From positions 735,001 through 799,000 of the forward strand of contig NZ_CP140706.1 of assembly GCF_034555375.1 (NCBI RefSeq): a stretch of DNA of 64,000 nucleotides. Reading direction: 5' to 3'. Shown one piece after another: positions 8,648 through 16,190 of this stretch; position 1 is the stretch's first letter; each line of letters starts with the position of its first letter. The position numbers and the translations under genes are program-made. Origin of the DNA: Pseudomonas sp. B33.4 (GTDB lineage Bacteria; Pseudomonadota; Gammaproteobacteria; Pseudomonadales; Pseudomonadaceae). Under the pieces are notes generated by a model, which saw nothing but the letters and a program-made list of their open reading frames with translations, ran no database searches and had not been told where the DNA came from.

Positions 8648-9436
8648 GTGAACAAGCTTACGTCTGCGGTAAAAGTCCTCGTGGTCGACGATCAGCCGTT
8701 GATTGTGGAGGAGCTGTGCGAGTTTCTTGAAAGTAACGGGTATCGCTGTGTGCCGTGTGAGTCGAGTCAGCAGGCGATTGAGCGTTTCAGTGAGGACGCG
8801 GAAATCGGTCTGGTGTTGAGTGATCTGCACATGCCGGAGATGGATGGCATTCAGTTGATCCAGGCGTTGCAGCGGTTGGCAGGCAAGCATCGGGCTTTTG
8901 AGGCGATCATGCTCACCGGGCGTGCCGACAAGCAGGATGTGATCAAGGCGTTGCGTGCCGGGATTGCCGATTATTATCAGAAACCGATTGATCTGGATGA
9001 GTTGCTGGAAGGTGTGCGGCGTCAGGAGGTGGCTCTGCAGGAGCGGCAGAAGAATCTGCAGCTGGGGCATTTGAATCAGAAGTTGCAGTATTTGTCTGAG
9101 TCGATTGATGACCTGTATCAGGATCTGGACAAGGTGCGGCGCAATCCTTCGACGGTGGCTCGCGATGTGCCGGGTGGTGAACCAGGCGAGGCTGAGGTGC
9201 AGGAGATGCCGGCGATTTTCAGTCAGTTGTCGCCGCGGCAGCTGGATGTCGCGCGGTTGGTGGGTAAAGGGCAGACCAATTATCAGATTGCCTGTGAGTT
9301 GGGGATTACCGAGAACACGGTGAAGCTTTATGTTTCGCAGGTGTTGCGGTTGACGCATATGCATAATCGGACGCAGTTGGCTTTGGCCTTGTCGCCGAGT
9401 GCTTCTGCTTCTCGGCAGCGGGTTACGGCGCATTGA
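8648..9436 (+). CDS. pprB: LuxR-type response regulator PprB
   Basis: A 262-residue response regulator. The receiver domain (about residues 8-125) has Asp14/Asp15, phosphoacceptor Asp59 in LSDLHMPEMDG, Thr90 and Lys112. A linker with coiled-coil character follows, then a LuxR/GerE helix-turn-helix with LSPRQLDVARLVGKG and the recognition segment ITENTVKLYVSQVL. In P. aeruginosa PprB is the partner of PprA and activates flp-tad-rcp and other adhesin genes. The position next to fppA and inside the tad locus supports the same role. Its likely target is the flp promoter near 18565-18650. Confidence 0.92.
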   Translation: MNKLTSAVKVLVVDDQPLIVEELCEFLESNGYRCVPCESSQQAIERFSEDAEIGLVLSDLHMPEMDGIQLIQALQRLAGKHRAFEAIMLTGRADKQDVIKALRAGIADYYQKPIDLDELLEGVRRQEVALQERQKNLQLGHLNQKLQYLSESIDDLYQDLDKVRRNPSTVARDVPGGEPGEAEVQEMPAIFSQLSPRQLDVARLVGKGQTNYQIACELGITENTVKLYVSQVLRLTHMHNRTQLALALSPSASASRQRVTAH

Positions 9437-9439
9437 CTT

Positions 9440-9798
9440 GGCGGCCTGTGGGCCGACCATGTTGTGGGTGGTTTGGGTGAATATCCGTTGTTGCGGGTGT
9501 TGCCGCTGGCGGTTCCGCTCTTACAGCGGGTCACTTTTGGCAAACGCCCCAAAAGTAACCAAAAGGTCTGCGCCCTGACGTTCGGCCCGCTCGCTAGGGC
9601 TCGGGGTTCCTTCGCTCCGGGATCGATCCGGGGGCATCGCTTCCGGTTTGCTTCGCTGCACCTCCTTTCGATGTGTTCGACTTCGTCGAACGGCGCTGCG
9701 CGCCTAGCCCCGGATCAATCCCTCCACTCAGCCTGCCGACGGGCTCCAAGATCAAAAGCAGGCGAGCTGACACTCGGCCTATTGAGTGGTGAAGAGCG
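9440..9798 (+). repeat. Long structured intergenic repeat, copy 1
   Basis: This stretch of about 360 bases begins a few bases after the pprB stop and is homologous to 19627-19995 in the same orientation. It starts with GGCGGCCTGTGGGCCGACC, contains the invariant core CCGGGATCGATCCGGG, and ends near GAGTGGTGAAGAGCG. Hairpins are CCGCT/AGCGG (9515-9529), ACTTTTGG/CCAAAAGT (9533-9556) and GTTCGAC/GTCGAAC (9675-9691). Open frames across it are not convincing genes. Intergenic repeats are common in this bacterial group; I cannot say whether this family has a name. Confidence 0.85.
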
Positions 9799-9846
9799 GG
9801 TGTTCGGCTTTAGTTTTGTGGTGGGTTTGCCCCTCATCGGAACGCC

Positions 9847-10106
9847 GCCCGCCCAACCCTCTCCCTAGGGAGAGGGAGCTGATCTGGTGCTTTTCAGAAT
9901 CTGAGTTCGACGCGGTATTTCACGTCGGCGTACCTCTACCAAACACCCCGGTCAGTCCCCTCTCCCTCTGGGAGAGGGTTAGGGTGAGGGGCTTTTGATC
10001 TGTTTCAAAATCTGAATTCGACTCGATATTTCACGTCGGCGTACCTCTTACAGACAACTCGGTCAGTCCCCTCTCCCTCTGGGAGAGGGCTAGGGTGAGG
10101 GTTGGC
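9847..10106. repeat. Cluster of CCCTCTCCCTCTGGGAGAGGG repeats in tandem
   Basis: Three copies of a palindrome of the form CCTCTCCCTNNGGGAGAGG occur here. The last two are part of a 111-base tandem unit that also carries CGACNCGNTATTTCACGTCGGCGTACCTCT. The palindromes may act as bidirectional terminators. The same family recurs at 30260-30650 and 34018-34200. No gene is supported in this stretch. Confidence 0.85.
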
Positions 10107-10129
10107 TTTTGGCTGTTTAAATGTGTGCC

Positions 10130-10436
10130 AGATAACCGGAACCTTCCCACACGGTTTTCAGGTTGTCCGTCGGACGTGAGCTCTCTAGTCTCTGGCTGTC
10201 GCTGCCAATTCAGCGACCGGGTGTGGAAACCTGAATTTCAAGTAGATGCGTTGCATCGCTACCGCAATCATTGTCGGCGTCTTCTTTCGTCTGCAAACTG
10301 TGTCGCGGCGGCTGTGCGCGGGCAGGCTTCGGTCTGGCCGGTTGCCTACTTATCGGTTTTCCACCCTGCGTACAGCTGCCACCTTTTGTCGTGTGGAAAC
10401 GACAAAGGTTGGCTCCTCAGCCAAGTAGGAGTTGAT
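10130..10436 (+). promoter_or_regulatory. Long structured leader of the DUF6124 gene
   Basis: This non-coding stretch of about 300 bases holds several complementary segments. GTGTGGAAAC occurs twice (10221 and 10391). CCACAC (10147) and CAGGTT (10159) can pair with GTGTGG (10221) and AACCTG (10228) in an interleaved, pseudoknot-like order. Near the gene, ACCTTTTGTCG (10381) pairs with CGACAAAGGT (10400). Next, TTGGCT/AGCCAA (10409-10424, loop CCTC) competes with CTCCT (10413-10417) pairing to the ribosome binding site AGGAG (10427-10431). This is inference from sequence; no known riboswitch class is recognised. Confidence 0.5.
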
Positions 10437-10799
10437 ATGGACAAACTGATCCCCGACCCACCCCACGAACCCACCACCCCGCTCGAAGAAGCCATCCGCG
10501 CCGACAACCTCGCCAAAAACCGCGAAGCGATCAAACGCGCTCTCGATTTCTACCTCTGCCCCGAACCTGCAAAACCCCGGCAACCGAGCACGATGTTTCT
10601 CATCCATCCGAAAATCGATACCGAAAGCCTGCTCGCCCACGCCTGCGAATCCCTGGCTTCGGCCAATACGCTGGCCGGTAACTTTGCCGATCAACTCGGC
10701 CGGCCCGAGCGTAATACTGCGCTGGCGATTCAGCAGATCATCATGCTGGCTGAACTGGCGGTAAACCGGGCATTGGATCGGGTAGATCCGCAGACCTGA
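10437..10799 (+). CDS. DUF6124 family protein
   Basis: A 120-residue soluble protein of a small family (DUF6124) that seems largely confined to Pseudomonas. Visible hallmarks are the segment ALDFYLCPEP, the motif RQPSTMFLIHPKIDTESLLAHACESLASAN and the helical C-terminus ending ELAVNRALDRVDPQ. There is no signal peptide. The reading frame is open further upstream to 10095, but ATG 10437 has AGGAG 5 bases upstream and matches the family N-terminus. The biochemical function is unknown. The gene lies alone between pprB and the tad operon and is preceded by the structured leader described separately. Confidence 0.85.
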   Translation: MDKLIPDPPHEPTTPLEEAIRADNLAKNREAIKRALDFYLCPEPAKPRQPSTMFLIHPKIDTESLLAHACESLASANTLAGNFADQLGRPERNTALAIQQIIMLAELAVNRALDRVDPQT

Positions 10800-10826
10800 T
10801 CCGGCAGGCACACCGCGTCATCGTTC

Positions 10827-10893
10827 TTCGCGAGCAGGCTCGCTCCCACAGGTGGAGTGCATTTCAAAAGGTGGGAGCGAGCCTGTTCGCGAA
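10827..10893. repeat. REP pair in outward orientation
   Basis: Two REP copies of the GTGGGAGCGAGCCTG class lie back to back (10827-10850 and 10871-10893), the reverse of the usual order. They fill the convergent gap between the DUF6124 gene and the end of the tad operon. Confidence 0.88.
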
Positions 10894-10917
10894 AGCGCTC
10901 GCAAGGTCAGCGCTTCT

Positions 10918-11190
10918 CTAATTCTTGGTCTCGATCTTGCCACCCGCATCCGGGTCATAAAAATCCGGAATCTCATATTTGTACTTCTTCAACCAGCGCT
11001 GCATCGCCAGATCCCGTTCGGTTGCGGTCGCCGTTTGTGGTTTGGGCGAGGCGGCTTTGTTGCGGCTTTGCAGGACCAGCCAGCCTTCGGTTTCCTGTTG
11101 TTGCGCCGAGGCAGGGCCGGCGTCGATGGCGGCGGCGCTGAGGGGCAGGCTGAGCAGGGTCAGGTAGCACAGGCCTTTGAAGGGATGCAT
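10918..11190 (-). CDS. DUF3613 small exported protein of the tad locus
   Basis: A 90-residue protein with an N-terminal signal sequence (MHPFKGLCYLTLLSLPLSAAAID) and a DUF3613 domain recognised by GWLVLQSRNKAASPKPQ and RWLKKYKYEIPDFYD. Small DUF3613 proteins are found at the end of tad operons in Pseudomonas and relatives, where their role is unknown. It starts 10 bases after the tadD stop and is the last gene of the operon. Confidence 0.78.
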   Translation of the reverse strand: MHPFKGLCYLTLLSLPLSAAAIDAGPASAQQQETEGWLVLQSRNKAASPKPQTATATERDLAMQRWLKKYKYEIPDFYDPDAGGKIETKN

Positions 11191-11200
11191 GGCTGTCTCC

Positions 11201-11923
11201 TTATTTGAGCGATGACGGCAACGGGTCGGCGACGGCGGCCACTTGATTGCTGCTGGCCGGTTTGGCCTTGACCGGGGCTTTGAGTTTTTCTGCGCGTTCC
11301 TGGGCTTCGGTGAATTGTTGCGGGGTCAGTTTGGCGCGGCTGACGATTTCGGCGGCTTGTGGCCAGTCATTCTGGTACAGCAGCAGGGTGACCATGTTCA
11401 GCGTCGCCAGTTGGTTGTTCTGCTTGAGTTCGATGGCGGTGAGGAACTCGAAACGGGCGTCGTTCAGGCGCAGCTGGTTGAGGTAGACCACGCCGAGGTC
11501 GTTGCGGATTTTTTCGTCGGTGGGGGCCAAGCGCGCGGCGCGTTGCAGGTGGGCCTGGGCCTGGCCGTTGTCGCCACGGGCTGCGTAGAGCTGGCCGAGG
11601 CCGTGTTCGGCTTCGGCGGTCAGGCAGCCGCCGAGCAGGCCGCGGTACAGCGGCTCGGCTTCGCTGCGGCCGAGCAGGCGATAGACCTTGGCTTTGCGCA
11701 GGCGCACTTCGCTGATGTTGTCCGGCAGGCTTTGCAGGTTGGCCAGGCTGGCGTGCAGTTTGCCGTCGTTGGCCAGGTCGTCCGCGAGGTTCAGGGCCAG
11801 CTCCTGCTCCTGGGTCATTTTGCTGCAACTGCTCGGTGCCAGCAGTGCCGTCCAAGGTGCCTGGCCGTCGGTGGCGCAACCGCCGAGCAACAACAGACTT
11901 GCCATGACTATCAGTACTTTCAT
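11201..11923 (-). CDS. tadD: TadD tetratricopeptide lipoprotein
   Basis: A 240-residue lipoprotein with lipobox LLGGC (Cys16) and several TPR-type helical repeats (for example AEHGLGQLYAARGDNGQAQAHLQRAARLAP and NDLGVVYLNQLRLNDARFEFLTAIEL). TadD proteins are thought to help assemble or localise the RcpA secretin in the outer membrane, as a pilotin-like factor. The start at 11923 has GGAGAG 7 bases upstream; the longer frame to 11968 overlaps tadC and lacks a site. It lies directly after tadC. Confidence 0.87.
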   Translation of the reverse strand: MKVLIVMASLLLLGGCATDGQAPWTALLAPSSCSKMTQEQELALNLADDLANDGKLHASLANLQSLPDNISEVRLRKAKVYRLLGRSEAEPLYRGLLGGCLTAEAEHGLGQLYAARGDNGQAQAHLQRAARLAPTDEKIRNDLGVVYLNQLRLNDARFEFLTAIELKQNNQLATLNMVTLLLYQNDWPQAAEIVSRAKLTPQQFTEAQERAEKLKAPVKAKPASSNQVAAVADPLPSSLK

Positions 11924-11945
11924 CAAACGCTCTCCATGAGCAAGG

Positions 11946-12830
11946 TCAGTTGGCGAACGCCCGGGCAATCGCGGTGAAGCCCGGGCCAGCGAGGACGATC
12001 AGCAGTGCCGGAAACAGAAACAGCATCATCACCACCGACATCTTCGCCGACATTTTCGAGATGTATTCCTGCAAGCGCGTCAGGCGGCGGTCATCCAGCA
12101 ATTGCTTGAGCGCCAGCAGCGATTTCATCGCGCCGCCGCCCTGTTGAATCAGTTGTTGAAGGATCACGCAGGTGTCGCTGAATTCGTCCACGGCGAGCAT
12201 CACCGCCGCTTTGTTCAACTCCTGGCCGAGCTCCAGACCTGAGTCGACACGGGTCAGGATCAGGCGCAGTTCGCTGGTCAGTTCCGGCAGCAGTTTTTGC
12301 GCTTCGATGCTGAGCACACGCAGCGCTTGTTCGACGGCCATGCCGGATTCGAACAGGATGCGCAGCAGCGGAATGAACGTCGACACCTCGACGGCGATGG
12401 TTTTCTGTCGCTGGGCCGCTGCGTAGGCGAGCAAGCGTTTGGGCAGCAGATATCCGCCGCCGGTGGCGAGCATCGGCACCAGCCAACGGTTGTCGGCCTG
12501 GGGGAAGAACACCTCTTGCAGAAAGATCGCCAGACCCAGTGTCAGCAACGGCGTGCCGATCTGGCAGGCGGCGTACAGGGAGCGTTCGCTGGCGCGGCGC
12601 CAGCCGAGGCGGTTGAGCAGGGTCTGGGTTTCGCTGTCGATGCTTACCGAGCGCTGGCCGAATTTGCTGCCGCCCAGTGCGCGCAGCCAACTGCCAAAAC
12701 GGTTCTCGCGCACCAGATGCCCTTGCAGGCGTTGATTGACCTGACGCACCCGGCGCCGCTCGGTCAGCAGATGGTTGCCCACCAGCAGCAGGGAACCGAG
12801 CAGCAACATCAGAGCCGCGAGCCAGACCAT
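11946..12830 (-). CDS. tadC: TadC inner-membrane platform protein
   Basis: A 294-residue T2SSF-domain protein with an N-terminal helix, a central pair of helices and a C-terminal helix pair. The conserved type II secretion F segment is FIPLLRILFESGMAVEQALRVLSIE, and the C-terminus reads RLTRLQEYISKMSAKMSVVMML. TadB and TadC form the inner-membrane platform that works with the TadA ATPase to polymerise Flp. The ATG follows the tadB stop by one base, so translation is coupled. Confidence 0.9.
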   Translation of the reverse strand: MVWLAALMLLLGSLLLVGNHLLTERRRVRQVNQRLQGHLVRENRFGSWLRALGGSKFGQRSVSIDSETQTLLNRLGWRRASERSLYAACQIGTPLLTLGLAIFLQEVFFPQADNRWLVPMLATGGGYLLPKRLLAYAAAQRQKTIAVEVSTFIPLLRILFESGMAVEQALRVLSIEAQKLLPELTSELRLILTRVDSGLELGQELNKAAVMLAVDEFSDTCVILQQLIQQGGGAMKSLLALKQLLDDRRLTRLQEYISKMSAKMSVVMMLFLFPALLIVLAGPGFTAIARAFAN

Positions 12831-12831
12831 C

Positions 12832-13716
12832 TCAGACGCTCCGCAACATGCGCCATAGCGCCAGGCTGCCGAACACTTGCAACACGGCAGCGCTGATCAA
12901 CATGTGCTGGCCGCTCGCATCGTTCCACATCCCGAGCATGTAGCCGGGGTTGGTCAGCATGAAGTAACTCACCAGCAGCAGCGGCAACGAACCGAGTACC
13001 CAGGCGGTCATGCGTGTTTCGCCAGTGAGCGCGCGCAGTTGGCGCGCGCCCTGGTCGCGTTCGCGGATCAGTTTGATCAGGTTTTCCAGCAGCTCGCTGG
13101 CGTTGCCGCCGTAGCGATGATTGACCTTCAGGCCGAGAGCGAACATGCGCAGTTCATCCTGTTCATACAGCTCGGCGAAATCGCTGACGGCATCGGGCAG
13201 GTTCACGCCTAGTTGCACGTTGCGCTGGACCCGGCCCATGGCTTTTTTCAGCGGATCTTCACTGGCTTCGATGCCGCCCATGACCGCGTCGCTCAGCGTG
13301 CGCCCGGACTTCAGGCTACGTACGGTGTGATCGAGCAACTGCGGCAGTTGCTCGATCATGCGTTTGACCCGGCGCTGGTAAAGCACCGCGATGTACAGTC
13401 GCAGCGCCAGTGGCGGTGCGAAGATCATCAGCAGCAGGCCGACCCAGTCGGCAAGAAAATACCCCAGCGCTATCGCTAGCGCCCAAAGACTCAGCCACAG
13501 GCCGAAGCGCTCGGTCGGGCGGCCGAGCCCAGCGCGTAGAAACATCCGTTCGAGGCCGACCCAGACCGGTTTTTCAGGTGCCAGTTGCGGTTGCCCGGCG
13601 GCCAGTCGGTTGAGGACTTTTTCCGTGGCGGTCTTGCGCAGACCTTGCAGGAACAGTCGGATCGACAGCCCCAGCAGCATCAGGCAGATAACGATGAGAA
13701 TGATCGGTCCCAGCAT
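12832..13716 (-). CDS. tadB: TadB inner-membrane platform protein
   Basis: A 294-residue T2SSF-domain protein, the same length as its neighbour TadC. The F-domain core is IEQLPQLLDHTVRSLKSGRTLSDAV, followed by the conserved segment LRMFALGLKVNHRYGGNASELLENL. Three hydrophobic stretches anchor it. It is the partner of TadC in the Flp assembly platform. The gene lies 18 bases after tadA and 1 base before tadC. Confidence 0.9.
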   Translation of the reverse strand: MLGPIILIVICLMLLGLSIRLFLQGLRKTATEKVLNRLAAGQPQLAPEKPVWVGLERMFLRAGLGRPTERFGLWLSLWALAIALGYFLADWVGLLLMIFAPPLALRLYIAVLYQRRVKRMIEQLPQLLDHTVRSLKSGRTLSDAVMGGIEASEDPLKKAMGRVQRNVQLGVNLPDAVSDFAELYEQDELRMFALGLKVNHRYGGNASELLENLIKLIRERDQGARQLRALTGETRMTAWVLGSLPLLLVSYFMLTNPGYMLGMWNDASGQHMLISAAVLQVFGSLALWRMLRSV

Positions 13717-13734
13717 GCTCGGTGCTCCTTGCCG

Positions 13735-15003
13735 TCAGCCCAGATGCGCCTCGTGGCGCAGCTTGTCGCCGGCCGGATTGATCGCTTCGCGCAGGAAGCC
13801 GAAACCGCTGCGGCGGTCGAGGCGGAACAGGGTGTTGGTGACGTAGACGTCCTCGCGAATACCGACCACTTCCACCACCTCACTGACGCAGCGGCGTCCG
13901 TCGGGCATGCGCGTCAACTGAATGATCACGTCGAGGGCGGCGCAGATCATCTGGCGCAGGGTGCGTTCGGCGATGGAGCGGCCGGTCAGGCCGACCAGCG
14001 TTTCCAGACGCAGCAAGGCATCCTGAGCGTTGTTGGCGTGCACGGTGCTCATCGAACCGTCGTGACCGGTATTCATCGCGGTGAGGACGTCGACCACTTC
14101 GACACCACGAATCTCGCCGAGGATGATCCGGTCGGGGCGCATGCGCAGGGCGTTACGGATCAGGTCGCTGGCCTTCACTTCCCCGTGGCCTTCGGCATTC
14201 GGCGGCCGGGTTTCGAGGCGTACCACGTGAGGGTGGCCGAGTTGCAATTCGGCAACGTCTTCGATGGTCACCAGACGTTCGTGCGGGTTGATCAACTGGC
14301 TGAGAATATTCAGCAGTGTGGTCTTGCCGGTGCCGGTGCCGCCGCTGATCAGGATGTTGCAGCGCTTGCCGACCGCATCCTGGAAAAACTCGAAGATCGA
14401 CAGGTCGATGGTTTGCATCGCCATCAGGTCGGTGCTCTTGAGCATGTCCTTGCGAAATTTACGGATCGACAGGCATGGGCCGTCGAGGGCAATCGGCGGA
14501 ATGATCGCATTGACCCGACTGCCATCCGGCAGGCGCGCGTCAACCATCGGCGAAGACTCGTCGAGGCGCCGGCCGAGCGGTGCGAGGATGCGCTGCATCA
14601 CGCGTTCGACGTGATGCGCATCGATAAACCGCAGGTCACTCTGGTGCAGCACACCGTCGCGTTCGATGAACACCCGGTGCGGGCCGTTGACCAGAATCTC
14701 GGTCACCGACTGATCGCGCAGCAACACTTCCAGTGGACCGAAACCGGTGAGCTCGTCGACGATCTCTTCGGCCAGACGCTCCATTTCGTAGCGGGAAATC
14801 GCCAGGTGCAAACGCGCGATATACTCGGCGACTTTGTCGGTGACAAATTGCGCGAGTTGCTGGCGTGAACCTTCCAGCAGGTTTTTCCCCGACTCTTCGA
14901 GGGCGTCGATGATGTAGCGATGCAGGACCAGTTTCAGGCCTTCGTGATCGCTGTTGCCGACGCCACTGCGGGGCGCCGCACCGAAGAGTTTTTCTGCGCT
15001 CAT
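13735..15003 (-). CDS. tadA: TadA assembly ATPase
   Basis: A 422-residue type II/IV secretion ATPase of the CpaF/TadA family that powers Flp pilus assembly. The Walker A motif is GGTGTGKTT at residues 221-229, the Asp box is [11 protein letters not shown] near 246-254, the Walker B region is LGEIRG at 295-300, and the His box is [14 protein letters not shown] at 311-324. The start is ATG 15003, whose first bases overlap the tadZ stop (ATGA). The open frame continues upstream to 15303, but that extension is out-of-frame tadZ sequence and lacks family similarity. Confidence 0.95.
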   Translation of the reverse strand: MSAEKLFGAAPRSGVGNSDHEGLKLVLHRYIIDALEESGKNLLEGSRQQLAQFVTDKVAEYIARLHLAISRYEMERLAEEIVDELTGFGPLEVLLRDQSVTEILVNGPHRVFIERDGVLHQSDLRFIDAHHVERVMQRILAPLGRRLDESSPMVDARLPDGSRVNAIIPPIALDGPCLSIRKFRKDMLKSTDLMAMQTIDLSIFEFFQDAVGKRCNILISGGTGTGKTTLLNILSQLINPHERLVTIEDVAELQLGHPHVVRLETRPPNAEGHGEVKASDLIRNALRMRPDRIILGEIRGVEVVDVLTAMNTGHDGSMSTVHANNAQDALLRLETLVGLTGRSIAERTLRQMICAALDVIIQLTRMPDGRRCVSEVVEVVGIREDVYVTNTLFRLDRRSGFGFLREAINPAGDKLRHEAHLG

Positions 15004-16190
15004 GAGGTGCCTCGCAAGCGGTCGAACCAGGTCACTTTGGGCTTGGCCAGACCTTCGGAACGTTTCGCCAGACGTTCGCCGAGAGCGCGCAGGCTCTGCG
15101 TGAGTTTTTCTCGCGGGGCCAGCTCGAACAGGCTGACGCCCTGGTTTTTCGCGTTGAGGCGCACTTCCGGGGTGAGGGCCAGCGTGGCAATCACTTCCAG
15201 GTTGAAGGTCTTGCCGAGGGTGTCCGAATCGGGCGCGACGTTGCTCAAGTAGCGGTCGATCAGCAGGCGTCCGTGGTCGAGCTTCATGCCTTTTTCGCGC
15301 CACAGATTGAGCACGGCAAGGTTGCGTCGGCAGTTGAGCACGTTCTGATCGGTGTACCAGAGCAACTTGTCGCAGTGGCTGACAAAGGTGCGCAAGGCTT
15401 CGCTGTCGGTCTGCCCGGTGAGGTTCACGACGATGTGCTGGAAGTGCTGGCGCAAGGCGCTGAGCAACATGTACAGCTCGGCGGCGCTGGTGTTTTCCAG
15501 CGGCTCGTCGTTGCTGGCGTAGGCGAGAATCCGCAGGCCGGCTTCGGCACTGGTGAAGGCGCTGTCGATCAGCGTGGCGTCGAGCCTGCGCAAGTGGCGC
15601 AAGGCATCGCCGAAGTGGAACGAACTTTCCAGCCCGAGCAGGGCGAGGCTGTCACCGCGCGGCAAACCGAGATCAAGCAACAAGGTTTGCTGACCGCTCT
15701 TTTGCACCACCAACGCCATGTGATTGGCCAGCAGTGCGCCGTCGGAACTGCTCTGCACGCCATACATCACCGTGAGGCCGCCCAGTTGCGTGTTCGGTGC
15801 CACGGGCGGCAGGCGTTTGCTCAAGCGCCGCACCAGCCCGGCGACTTCACTGGAGCGTGAACCGTAAGCGACAAAATCCCGGGCGCCGGCGCGCATCGCG
15901 TTGAGCACCAACTGATTGTCCATGCCGTCGCCGAGCGCCACGATCGCCAGCATCGGTTTGGCCTCCAGCGCGCCTTCGATCAACGCACTCTGGGCGACCA
16001 CGTGCTCGCGATCAAGGCCGACGAACACCAGATTGGCAAAGGTCACGTCCACCAGCGCCAGCAGTTCATCAAGGCTGCCGCCACCGGCGCTGACCACTTG
16101 GCCCAACGGTGCGAGTGCGCCTTGCAGCCACTCCAGATCGGTGCTGTTGCGGGTGATGGCGAGAAAGGTCTGGCTCAGGCTCTGGCTCAT
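15000..16190 (-). CDS. tadZ: TadZ/CpaE-like localisation protein with a degenerate P-loop
   Basis: A 396-residue protein with an N-terminal receiver-like domain (residues about 1-125) and a C-terminal ParA/MinD-like domain. TadZ places the Tad machine at the pole and binds ATP in several species. Here the expected deviant Walker A motif (a Gly-rich loop with Lys and Thr) reads YGVQSSSDGALLANHMAL, without the lysine, so nucleotide binding is doubtful. The later LLLDLGLPRGDSLALLG segment matches the Walker A-prime/B region. Overlaps with rcpA and tadA of four bases each show coupling. Confidence 0.85.
   Translation of the reverse strand: MSQSLSQTFLAITRNSTDLEWLQGALAPLGQVVSAGGGSLDELLALVDVTFANLVFVGLDREHVVAQSALIEGALEAKPMLAIVALGDGMDNQLVLNAMRAGARDFVAYGSRSSEVAGLVRRLSKRLPPVAPNTQLGGLTVMYGVQSSSDGALLANHMALVVQKSGQQTLLLDLGLPRGDSLALLGLESSFHFGDALRHLRRLDATLIDSAFTSAEAGLRILAYASNDEPLENTSAAELYMLLSALRQHFQHIVVNLTGQTDSEALRTFVSHCDKLLWYTDQNVLNCRRNLAVLNLWREKGMKLDHGRLLIDRYLSNVAPDSDTLGKTFNLEVIATLALTPEVRLNAKNQGVSLFELAPREKLTQSLRALGERLAKRSEGLAKPKVTWFDRLRGTS

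Noticed and set aside
9464-9868. Open frame of 134 codons within the long repeat downstream of pprB
   Set aside because: It covers the structured repeat, has no ribosome site, and the homologous copy at 19627-19995 does not keep the same protein sequence.
13585-14868. 427-codon open frame antisense to tadA/tadB
   Set aside because: A shadow of high-GC codon use. It crosses a real gene boundary, and tadA and tadB have full catalytic and family motifs.
15004-15303. N-terminal extension of TadA
   Set aside because: It lies wholly inside tadZ in another frame and has no similarity to TadA proteins.
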